From assembly GCF_020535545.1 (NCBI RefSeq), contig NZ_CP084752.1, positions 2,131,001 through 2,195,000 on the forward strand: a DNA stretch of 64,000 bases. The letters are read 5' to 3'. How positions within the stretch are numbered: the stretch's first letter is position 1; each line of letters opens with the position of its first letter. Source of the DNA: Roseateles sp. XES5. GTDB lineage: Bacteria > Pseudomonadota > Alphaproteobacteria > Rhizobiales > Rhizobiaceae. Shown here in pieces: positions 43,976-53,736 of the stretch. The notes under the pieces are model-generated. The model worked only from the letters and a program-made list of their open reading frames with translations, ran no database searches and was not told the DNA's origin. The position numbers and the translations under genes are program-made.

Positions 43976-45046
43976 ATGGCACGCATCAATCTCGATCACA
44001 TCCGCCACGCCTACGGCGAAAAGCCGAAGTCGGAAGCGGACTATGCGCTGAAGGAAGTCCACCACGAGTGGAACGACGGGGGCGCCTATGCGCTGCTGGG
44101 CCCCTCGGGCTGTGGCAAGACCACCATGCTCAACATCATCTCGGGCCTGCTGCAGCCCTCGCATGGCACGGTGAGCTACGACGGCCGCGACGTCACCGCT
44201 CTGTCACCCCAGGCGCGCAATATCGCCCAGGTGTTCCAGTTTCCGGTGATCTACGACACGATGACCGTGGCCGAGAACCTGGCCTTCCCGCTGAAGAACC
44301 GCGGCGTGGCGCCCGAGCGCATCAAGGCCCGCGTGGGCAAGATCGCCGAGATGCTGGAAATGAGCGGCCAGCTGGACCAGCGCGCCGCCGGCCTCACGGC
44401 CGATGCCAAGCAGAAGATCTCGCTGGGCCGCGGCCTGGTGCGCGAGGATGTGTCGGCCGTGCTCTTCGACGAGCCGCTCACCGTGATCGACCCGCACCTC
44501 AAGTGGCAGTTGCGGCGCAAGCTCAAGCAGATCCACCACGAGCTCAAGCTCACCCTGATCTACGTGACCCACGACCAGGTGGAGGCCCTGACCTTTGCCG
44601 ACCAGATCGTGGTGATGTCGCGCGGCCGCGCGGTGCAGGTGGGTTCCGCCGACGCGCTGTTCGAGAAGCCCCAGCACATGTTCGTGGGCAACTTCATCGG
44701 CTCGCCGGGCATGAACTTCCTGCCCGCTGCCATCGACGGCAGCAGCGTCAAGATCGGTGAACAGACGCTGACGCTCGACTACAAACCCGCCGTTGCTGTC
44801 GGGGCCAAGACGGAACTCGGCATCCGGCCGGAATTCATCGCGCTGTCCCGCGAGGGCATGCCGGTCTCGATCAGCAAGGTCGAGGATATCGGCCGCCAGA
44901 AGATCGTGCGCGCCGAATTCGCCGGCAAGCCGATTGCCATCGTCGTGCCGGAAGACGGGGAAATCCCCGCCGATCCGCGCGTGACCTTCGATCCCGCCGC
45001 CATCAACATCTACGCCGATAGCTGGCGTGTCGGCAGGGAGGGCTGA
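43976..45046 (+). CDS. glpT: Glycerol ABC transporter ATP-binding protein GlpT
   Basis: A 356-residue second ATPase of the glycerol importer. Walker A GPSGCGKTT is at 42-50 and Walker B VLFDEP near 162-167. The signature position reads LTADAKQK (140-147) instead of LSGGQ, so one ATP site may be degenerate. Residues of about 37-257 are encoded by a block of non-rhizobial codon style; the N-terminal and C-terminal parts are rhizobial. Confidence 0.93.
   Translation: MARINLDHIRHAYGEKPKSEADYALKEVHHEWNDGGAYALLGPSGCGKTTMLNIISGLLQPSHGTVSYDGRDVTALSPQARNIAQVFQFPVIYDTMTVAENLAFPLKNRGVAPERIKARVGKIAEMLEMSGQLDQRAAGLTADAKQKISLGRGLVREDVSAVLFDEPLTVIDPHLKWQLRRKLKQIHHELKLTLIYVTHDQVEALTFADQIVVMSRGRAVQVGSADALFEKPQHMFVGNFIGSPGMNFLPAAIDGSSVKIGEQTLTLDYKPAVAVGAKTELGIRPEFIALSREGMPVSISKVEDIGRQKIVRAEFAGKPIAIVVPEDGEIPADPRVTFDPAAINIYADSWRVGREG
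44085..44745 (+). other. Block of foreign codon style inside glpT
   Basis: Codons change to CTG, GTG, CCC, AGC and GAG rich from just before Walker A to shortly after the NFIGSPGMNF motif, then revert to rhizobial choice. Frame is intact. Edges are approximate. Confidence 0.7.
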
Positions 45047-45048
45047 CG

Positions 45049-45915
<867 letters not shown>

Positions 45916-45926
45916 GGGAGGAGACC

Positions 45927-46802
45927 ATGACCTCACAGGCAACCACCGCAACCACCCTCCAGACGGGCGTCGCCAGCAATGCCGGTGCCAGGGCGGCGCG
46001 CAAGCGCAGCCTCTCCTGGATCGTACCCACCCTCTACATCGTCTTCCTGATGCTGCCGATCTACTGGCTCGTCAACATGAGCTTCAAGACGAACCAGGAG
46101 ATCACCGGCGTCTTCTCGCTGTGGCCGCAGCAGCCGACGCTGCGGAACTATGCCGTCATCTTCACCGACCCGTCCTGGTACTCGGGCTACATCAACAGCC
46201 TGATCTATGTGGGCATCAACACGCTGATCTCCATCACCGTGGCCCTGCCCGCCGCCTATGCCTTCAGCCGCTACAGCTTCCTGGGCGACAAGCATGTGTT
46301 CTTCTGGCTGCTGACCAACCGCATGACGCCGCCCGCGGTCTTTCTGCTGCCCTTCTTCCAGCTCTACACCACGCTGGGACTGATGGACACGCATATTGCC
46401 GTGGCCCTGGCCCACCTGCTCTTCAATGTGCCGCTGGCGGTGTGGATCCTGGAAGGCTTCATGAGCGGCATCCCGCGCGAGATTGACGAGACCGCCTATA
46501 TCGACGGCTACAGCTTCCCGCGCTTCTTCCTCACCATCTTCCTGCCCCTGATCAAGGCGGGCGTGGGCGTGGCGGCCTTCTTCTGCTTCATGTTCAGCTG
46601 GGTGGAGCTGCTGCTGGCCCGCACCCTGACCAGCGTGAACGCCAAGCCCATCGTGGCCACCATGACCCGCACGGTCAGCGCCTCTGGCATGGACTGGGCG
46701 ACCCTGGCCGCGGCCGGCACCCTGACCATCGTGCCGGGCGCCATCGTGATCTGGTTCGTGCGGCACTACATCGCGAAGGGTTTCGCGATGGGACGTGTCT
46801 GA
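45927..46802 (+). CDS. glpQ: Glycerol ABC transporter permease GlpQ
   Basis: A 291-residue MalG-type permease with about six helices and the EAA loop REIDETAYIDGYSFPRFFLTIFLPLIK (about 193-219). The start MTSQATT has GGAGG a few bases upstream; a longer open frame runs back into glpP and is not used. The stop overlaps the glpU start (TGATG). Residues of about 87-286 are in non-rhizobial codon style. Confidence 0.93.
   Translation: MTSQATTATTLQTGVASNAGARAARKRSLSWIVPTLYIVFLMLPIYWLVNMSFKTNQEITGVFSLWPQQPTLRNYAVIFTDPSWYSGYINSLIYVGINTLISITVALPAAYAFSRYSFLGDKHVFFWLLTNRMTPPAVFLLPFFQLYTTLGLMDTHIAVALAHLLFNVPLAVWILEGFMSGIPREIDETAYIDGYSFPRFFLTIFLPLIKAGVGVAAFFCFMFSWVELLLARTLTSVNAKPIVATMTRTVSASGMDWATLAAAGTLTIVPGAIVIWFVRHYIAKGFAMGRV
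46185..46785 (+). other. Block of foreign codon style inside glpQ
   Basis: Begins near SWYSGYINSL and ends just before the C-terminal FAMGRV. Leu is CTG, Val GTG and Pro CCC almost throughout, against CTC, GTC and CCG in the flanks. Frame is intact. Confidence 0.7.
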
Positions 46803-47221
46803 TGGCTGCCGTCGCCAATCGCAACAATCGCTGGCCGGTCGCGCTGGCCGCCGTCATCGTCGTCTATGCCGTCATCGCCGGGCTTCTCGTCATGGCGCTT
46901 CCCGTCAAGGACGGCGCGCGCGACTGGTTCGCCTCGCTCATCCCGGGCGGCTGGATGGCCTGGTCGTTCCCGACGGCCATGTTCTTCCTGACGATCTTCC
47001 TGCTGATCGCGCTGATGGCAGTCTGGGAATATGCCCGGCCGGGCGGTTCCCCGCGCGTCGGCATCCTGCGTTTCGAGACGACCCGCGGTGACCGGCTCTT
47101 CGTGTCGCTGCTCGGCTCGGCGTTCATTCATCTCGCATGGCTGGGACTGGTCGGTCCCAACCTGTGGTGGGCTCTTGCCTTGTCCGTGGTCTACGCCATC
47201 GGCGTTTTCCGCTTCGTCTAG
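46802..47221 (+). CDS. glpU: DUF2160 small membrane protein of the glycerol transporter (GlpU)
   Basis: A 139-residue protein with about four transmembrane helices. It matches the small DUF2160 membrane component found between glpQ and glpV in rhizobial glycerol operons. Its ATG overlaps the glpQ stop. Codon use is rhizobial across the gene, so it separates two foreign-style blocks. Confidence 0.87.
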   Translation: MAAVANRNNRWPVALAAVIVVYAVIAGLLVMALPVKDGARDWFASLIPGGWMAWSFPTAMFFLTIFLLIALMAVWEYARPGGSPRVGILRFETTRGDRLFVSLLGSAFIHLAWLGLVGPNLWWALALSVVYAIGVFRFV

Positions 47222-47299
47222 GCAAAGGAAATGGAGGCCCCGGGGAGAATTTAAGGGGCCTTCGCACATGCAATCGCAAAACCCCAAGGGAGGATCGAA

Positions 47300-49030
<1,731 letters not shown>

Positions 49031-49037
49031 TGCAAGC

Positions 49038-49074
49038 CGGCCGCGGGTGGTCTTCACCCGCGGCCGTTTCTTTC
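49038..49074 (+). terminator. Terminator of the glpDSTPQUV operon
   Basis: A 12-bp perfect stem (CGGCCGCGGGTG at 49038-49049 with CACCCGCGGCCG at 49055-49066) is followed by TTTCTTTC. Confidence 0.9.
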
Positions 49075-49184
49075 ATCCGATCCCCTTTGCCCGCGTGCCG
49101 AAAGGCAGGCGGGCCTTTTCATTTCAGCCCGTTTGCGCCTATGTCGTAGCTCTATTGACGACATGCTGCGAAGAGGACGCCGGA

Positions 49185-49943
49185 ATGCCTGGATTGCAGG
49201 AGCGGATCGCCATTATCACGGGGGCCGGCCGAGGACTTGGAGCGGCGCTTGCGGTGTCCTTGGCCGAGGCCAAGTGTAATCTCGTCCTGTGTGGCCGCAA
49301 CCCGGGAGCGCTCGAAGGCGTTGCCGAGGCGGTATTCCAGAGGGTCGGCAGGCGTCCGGTCTGTATTGCGGTCGATCTCGCCGACAGCGAAAGCGTGCTT
49401 CGTGCCGTCGAAGCGATTGGCCGGTTACACGGCCATGTCGATCTTCTGGTGAACAACGGCGCAATGTGGCTGGAAGCGCGTGACGAGCCCTATACGGCGG
49501 AAGAGGTGCTTGGCGTCGTCAACTCAGCCGTCACCGGAACCTATCTGTTCACGCAGGGGCTTTTGCCGATGCTGCGGCAGTCCAATCATCCGGACATCGT
49601 GACCATCGGGTCGACCAGCGGTTTGCCCAATGCGCCCCTCGACAATGTCGCCGTGCCTTTCTACGCCGCAAAGCGCGCTCAGGCGGCCATCGCGGATGGA
49701 CTGCAGCAAATGCTTTCGGGAACGCCGGTACGCTCGATCGCGATCCATCCGCCCAATCTCGATGACATCCAGCCGGGAGAGCCGGAATGGGACGCGGTGG
49801 CAGGGCGAGCAAAAGGAGCGCGCGGCACCAATCGGGACGTGGTGGAGGCCGTGCTTTTCGCTGTTACACGCCCGCGCCACATCACCCTTTCCATCGTGAT
49901 GGATACGGCTGATGGCGGGCGCTTTCCTCCCGGGGGTGGCTGA
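49185..49943 (+). CDS. Short-chain dehydrogenase/reductase
   Basis: A 252-residue SDR with TGAGRGLG (about 12-19), NNGA instead of NNAG at about 90, catalytic YAAKR (about 162-166) and a short C-terminus. AGAGGA lies upstream of the ATG. No operon partner; the TetR gene is convergent. Substrate unknown. Confidence 0.87.
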   Translation: MPGLQERIAIITGAGRGLGAALAVSLAEAKCNLVLCGRNPGALEGVAEAVFQRVGRRPVCIAVDLADSESVLRAVEAIGRLHGHVDLLVNNGAMWLEARDEPYTAEEVLGVVNSAVTGTYLFTQGLLPMLRQSNHPDIVTIGSTSGLPNAPLDNVAVPFYAAKRAQAAIADGLQQMLSGTPVRSIAIHPPNLDDIQPGEPEWDAVAGRAKGARGTNRDVVEAVLFAVTRPRHITLSIVMDTADGGRFPPGGG

Positions 49944-49991
49944 TCAGAGGTCCAGGACAACAAAGCAGAGATCGCTCCGGGACTTTTCGTT

Positions 49992-50621
49992 TCAGCCGAG
50001 TTTCTTCACCCAGAGCGTATCGATGATCGCGGGGAAGAGGGTCTCCAGCATGTCCGCGTCGCTGCCGCAGCTCTCGATGCGGGCGAGCTTCTTGTCGAGC
50101 GTCAGATGGGCGAAGCCATGCGCCGTCGACCAGATGCCGATCAGCATGGCGTTGCCTTCCGCATCGAGTTCGCTGCTATCGGGCTGGCCGCGAATGGCAA
50201 GCACCGTGCGTTCCAGGGCGTCCCAGGCGGCGCTCGTCGTTTCTTCCAGCACCGGTGCGTCCTCGAGCAGCATGTCGTGGCGGAACATCAGGTGGAAGCG
50301 GCCGGGAAAATCGACGGCGAAGCGGACATAGGCAAGGCCCTGCGCCTTGAGGCGTTCGGCCGGCGTGCCGGCTTCGCCGGCGTCGATCAGTCGCCGGGCG
50401 AGCTCCGCATAGCCGAGCGCCGCGACCTCGGTGAGGAGCCCTGCCGCACCGCCGAAGTGATGCGAGGGGGCTGCCGGTGAAACGCCGGCCCGGCGGGCAG
50501 CCTCGCGCAGGGTGAAGCCTTCGAGGCCGCGTTCGGCGAGAAGTTCGTCGGCCGCGCGGATCAGCGCTCCGCGCAAATCGCCATGGTGGTAGCCGCGTTC
50601 CGCAGTTTTTTTCTCGTTCAT
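49992..50621 (-). CDS. TetR/AcrR family repressor
   Basis: A 209-residue regulator with an N-terminal HTH (about 10-57, containing LREAARRAGVSPAAPSHHFGG) and a TetR_C-like ligand domain with WDALERTVLAI. It is divergent from the SDR-methyltransferase pair, and the 90-base spacer has two related palindromes, the usual arrangement for self-regulation and control of the neighbour. Confidence 0.92.
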   Translation of the reverse strand: MNEKKTAERGYHHGDLRGALIRAADELLAERGLEGFTLREAARRAGVSPAAPSHHFGGAAGLLTEVAALGYAELARRLIDAGEAGTPAERLKAQGLAYVRFAVDFPGRFHLMFRHDMLLEDAPVLEETTSAAWDALERTVLAIRGQPDSSELDAEGNAMLIGIWSTAHGFAHLTLDKKLARIESCGSDADMLETLFPAIIDTLWVKKLG

Positions 50622-50642
50622 CGCAGGCCTCGCAGAGATGTC

Positions 50643-50691
50643 ATCTTTACAGTGTAAAGATAGTGCGGTAGCACAATATGAACACTGTTCA
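50643..50691. promoter_or_regulatory. Two candidate TetR operators
   Basis: ATCTTTAC-AGT-GTAAAGAT (50643-50661) and TGAACA-C-TGTTCA (50679-50691) share the pattern T..ACACTGT..A when the first is read on the other strand. Their centres are 33 bases apart. Both lie between tetR and the divergent SDR gene. Confidence 0.6.
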
Positions 50692-50711
50692 GATTTGGTG
50701 GAGGTATCATA

Positions 50712-51686
50712 ATGCGCGCAGGCCACATGGCAACCGCCGAGGGCATTGGGGAGGACAGGGCCTGGACCGTATCGGCCATGCCGGATCAGACGGGGCGCCT
50801 CTGCATCGTCACGGGCGCCAATAGCGGGCTGGGCTTTCTGACCGCTCGGGAACTTGCTAGAAAAGGCGCGCGGGTCATGATGACCGCGCGGGACGAGGGC
50901 AGGGGGCACATGGCGCTGGCGCGCATTCGAGCCGAGCTTCCCGATGCCGCAGTCGAGCTGCGCAGGCTCGACCTGGCGGACCTCGACGATGTCGCCGCCT
51001 TTGCGGGGACATTGCTTGCGGGAGGACATCCCCTCGACCTGCTCATCAACAATGCCGGGGTGATGATGCCGCCGCGCGGATTGACGCGGCAGGGGCACGA
51101 AACCCAGTTCGGCGTCAATCATCTCGCGCATTTCGCCCTGACGCTGCGCCTGCTGCCGCTTCTTTCGGCCGCCCCCGGGGCGCGGGTGGTGACGGTGAGT
51201 TCCGAGCTGCATCGGCGTGGCCGCATTCGGTTCGACGATCTGACGGGCGAGACGGGATACGGGCGGCTCGCCTTCTATGCGCAGTCGAAGCTCGCCAACG
51301 TGCTTTTCGGCCTTGAACTCGACCGTCGACTGAAGGCTGCGCGCCTTCCCGTCATGAGCCTGCTCGCGCATCCCGGCTATTCCGACACCAATCTCCAGAC
51401 CAGCGCGACGTCCGGCCTGTTGCGCGTCTTCATGCGCATCGGCAATCGCTATCTCGCGCAGAACGCCGAGCGGGGCGTGCTGAACCAGCTTTATGCTGCA
51501 ACCGCGGACAATGTGTCGGGTGGCGACTTCATCGGCCCGGACGGCTTTCGCGAGATGCGCGGGTCTCCCGCACGGGTGCACCCGCTGCCGGAGGCGACCG
51601 ATCCGGCGCTGGCCGCCAGACTCTGGCAGCTCTCGGAAACCCTCACCGGCCTCACTTTCCCCTCCAGCGCGGAGCGCATGCCATGA
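50712..51686 (+). CDS. Short-chain dehydrogenase (retinol dehydrogenase-like)
   Basis: A 324-residue SDR with TGANSGLG (about 34-41), NNAGVMMPP (about 112-120), YAQSKLAN (about 194-201) and a tail of about 60 residues. Such SDRs act on ketones or aldehydes; the substrate is unknown. GGAGG lies 8 bases upstream of the ATG. Its stop overlaps the next gene (ATGA). Likely repressed by the divergent TetR. Confidence 0.88.
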   Translation: MRAGHMATAEGIGEDRAWTVSAMPDQTGRLCIVTGANSGLGFLTARELARKGARVMMTARDEGRGHMALARIRAELPDAAVELRRLDLADLDDVAAFAGTLLAGGHPLDLLINNAGVMMPPRGLTRQGHETQFGVNHLAHFALTLRLLPLLSAAPGARVVTVSSELHRRGRIRFDDLTGETGYGRLAFYAQSKLANVLFGLELDRRLKAARLPVMSLLAHPGYSDTNLQTSATSGLLRVFMRIGNRYLAQNAERGVLNQLYAATADNVSGGDFIGPDGFREMRGSPARVHPLPEATDPALAARLWQLSETLTGLTFPSSAERMP

Positions 51687-52255
51687 CTGCCGTGACGATG
51701 GATGCCTATCACTTCTTCCGCGCCTGGATGCGCGATCCCCTGCGCGTCGCCTCGATCACGCCTTCCGGCAAGGCGCTCGCCGATCTCATCGTGCGCGAGA
51801 TCGGTCCCGAGACCGGCAGGGTCATCGAACTTGGACCGGGAACGGGTGTCTTCACGCGGGCGCTGCTGCGCCGCGGGGTGGCGGAAGAGGATATCCTCCT
51901 CGTGGAGAAGGGGGCGGAGTTCGCCGCGATCCTCCAGCAGCGCTTCCCCAAGGCGATGATCGCCTGCACGGATGCGGCGCGCATCACGCGCTTCTGTGCC
52001 GAGCCTGCGGGCGCGGCGATCAGCGGCCTGCCCCTGCTCTCGATACGGCCGGAGAAGGTTTACGCCATTCTTGCCGGAACCTTCGCGCGCCTCGGGGAGG
52101 ATGCGGCGCTCTACCAGTTTACCTATGGCCTTCGCTGCCCGGTGCCGCGCGCCGTGCTCGAGCGGCTCGGCCTGTCGGCCGTCCGGGTCGGCGGTACGCT
52201 TCGCAACGTGCCGCCCGCCTTCGTCTACCGCATCGCCCGCAAGCGCCCGGCCTGA
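51683..52255 (+). CDS. Class I SAM methyltransferase, PmtA-like
   Basis: A 190-residue protein with the SAM-binding VIELGPGTGVFT (about 47-58) and the N-terminal FFRAWMRDPLRVASITPSG seen in PmtA-type phospholipid N-methyltransferases of rhizobia. PmtA makes phosphatidylcholine from phosphatidylethanolamine. The acceptor here is unproven. It is translationally coupled to the SDR, an unusual partner for PmtA. Confidence 0.8.
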   Translation: MTAVTMDAYHFFRAWMRDPLRVASITPSGKALADLIVREIGPETGRVIELGPGTGVFTRALLRRGVAEEDILLVEKGAEFAAILQQRFPKAMIACTDAARITRFCAEPAGAAISGLPLLSIRPEKVYAILAGTFARLGEDAALYQFTYGLRCPVPRAVLERLGLSAVRVGGTLRNVPPAFVYRIARKRPA

Positions 52256-52298
52256 CCGTACCGATTGGTACACTTTCGGGATTCCATGCATTGCGCAG

Positions 52299-52333
52299 CG
52301 CGGGGTCTTCCGCTAAGAGACCCCGCGGTTTCC
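52299..52333 (+). terminator. Probable terminator upstream of lysC
   Basis: CGCGGGGTC (52299-52307) pairs with GACCCCGCG (52319-52327), 9 bp, followed by GTTTCCC. It ends the SDR-methyltransferase transcript, or forms part of the lysC leader. Confidence 0.6.
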
Positions 52334-52375
52334 CCCGCGCGCTCGCGCGAACATCGAATATAGCGGTACACACAC

Positions 52376-53650
52376 ATGGCACGCATCGTGATGAAATTCG
52401 GCGGAACGTCCGTCGCTGACCTCGACCGTATCCACAATGTCGCCCGCCATGTGAAACGCGAGGTCGATGCCGGCCACGAGGTCGCCGTCGTCGTCTCGGC
52501 AATGTCCGGCAAGACGAACGAACTCGTCGCCTGGGTGCAGAACATGCCGAAGGTGACGGGCGCCAACTCGCCCTTCTACGATGCGCGCGAATACGACGCG
52601 ATCGTCGCCTCGGGTGAACTCGTCACCGCCGGCCTTCTCGCGATCGCCCTGCAGTCGATGGATATCAACGCCCGCTCCTGGCAGGGTTGGCAGATTCCGA
52701 TCCGCACCGACAACGCGCATGGCGCCGCTCGCATTCTCGATATCGAGGGCGACGAGATCGTCCGCCGCATGGGCGAGGGCCAGGTCGCCGTCGTCGCCGG
52801 CTTCCAGGGGCTTGGCCCGGACAACCGCGTCGCCACGCTCGGCCGCGGCGGCTCCGATACGTCGGCCGTCGCCATCGCCGCCGCCGTCAAGGCGGACCGC
52901 TGCGATATCTACACGGATGTCGACGGCGTCTACACGACCGATCCGCGCATCGAGCCCAAGGCGCGCCGTCTGAAGAAGATCGCCTTCGAGGAAATGCTCG
53001 AAATGGCTTCGCTCGGCGCCAAGGTTCTCCAGGTCCGCTCGGTGGAGCTTGCCATGGTGCACAAGGTGCGCACCTTCGTGCGTTCGTCTTTCGAGGATCC
53101 CGATGCGCCGGGCATGGGCGATCTTCTGAACCCGCCCGGTACGCTGATTTGTGATGAGGATGAGATCGTGGAACAGGAAGTCGTAACCGGCATCGCCTAT
53201 GCCAAGGATGAAGCGCAGATCTCGCTCCGCCGCGTCGCCGACCGGCCGGGCGTTTCGGCTGCGATCTTCGGCCCGCTGGCCGAGGCCCATATCAATGTCG
53301 ACATGATCGTCCAGAACATTTCCGAGGACGGCTCGAAGACCGACATGACCTTCACCGTTCCCTCCGGTGACATGGAGAAGGCGATCAAGGTTCTCGAAGG
53401 CGCCAAGGAAAAGGTCGGTTTCGACGTGATCCAGCACGAGACGGGTCTCGTGAAGGTCTCCGTCATCGGCATCGGCATGCGCAGCCACGCCGGCGTTGCC
53501 GCCTCCGCCTTCCGCGCGCTTGCCGAGAAGGGCATCAACATCAAGGCCATCACCACCTCCGAGATCAAGATTTCCATCCTGATCGACGGCCCCTATGCCG
53601 AACTCGCCGTTCGGACTTTGCATTCCGTCTACGGTCTCGATAAGAAGTAA
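52376..53650 (+). CDS. lysC: Aspartokinase
   Basis: LysC phosphorylates aspartate, the first step to lysine, threonine and methionine. The 424-residue protein has the kinase motif KFGGTSV (7-13), LGRGGSDTSAVAIAAA and two C-terminal ACT domains (about 265-420) for feedback control. It is a monofunctional enzyme. Codon use is rhizobial throughout. Confidence 0.97.
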   Translation: MARIVMKFGGTSVADLDRIHNVARHVKREVDAGHEVAVVVSAMSGKTNELVAWVQNMPKVTGANSPFYDAREYDAIVASGELVTAGLLAIALQSMDINARSWQGWQIPIRTDNAHGAARILDIEGDEIVRRMGEGQVAVVAGFQGLGPDNRVATLGRGGSDTSAVAIAAAVKADRCDIYTDVDGVYTTDPRIEPKARRLKKIAFEEMLEMASLGAKVLQVRSVELAMVHKVRTFVRSSFEDPDAPGMGDLLNPPGTLICDEDEIVEQEVVTGIAYAKDEAQISLRRVADRPGVSAAIFGPLAEAHINVDMIVQNISEDGSKTDMTFTVPSGDMEKAIKVLEGAKEKVGFDVIQHETGLVKVSVIGIGMRSHAGVAASAFRALAEKGINIKAITTSEIKISILIDGPYAELAVRTLHSVYGLDKK

Positions 53651-53736
53651 GAACCGGCCGACTCGGCGCCGATCTTATGATCGCCGGCGCAGGCAAGCGC
53701 CGGTGAGGTAACGTCATTTTCGGGAGACGCCACGCG

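Noticed and set aside
40993..43989. Minus-strand open frame of about 1000 codons over glpD and glpS
   Set aside because: Antisense shadow. Composition is typical of the complement of rhizobial coding sequence.
52256..52375. Lysine riboswitch before lysC
   Set aside because: The spacer is only 120 bases, contains one simple hairpin, and shows none of the five-helix lysine riboswitch core.
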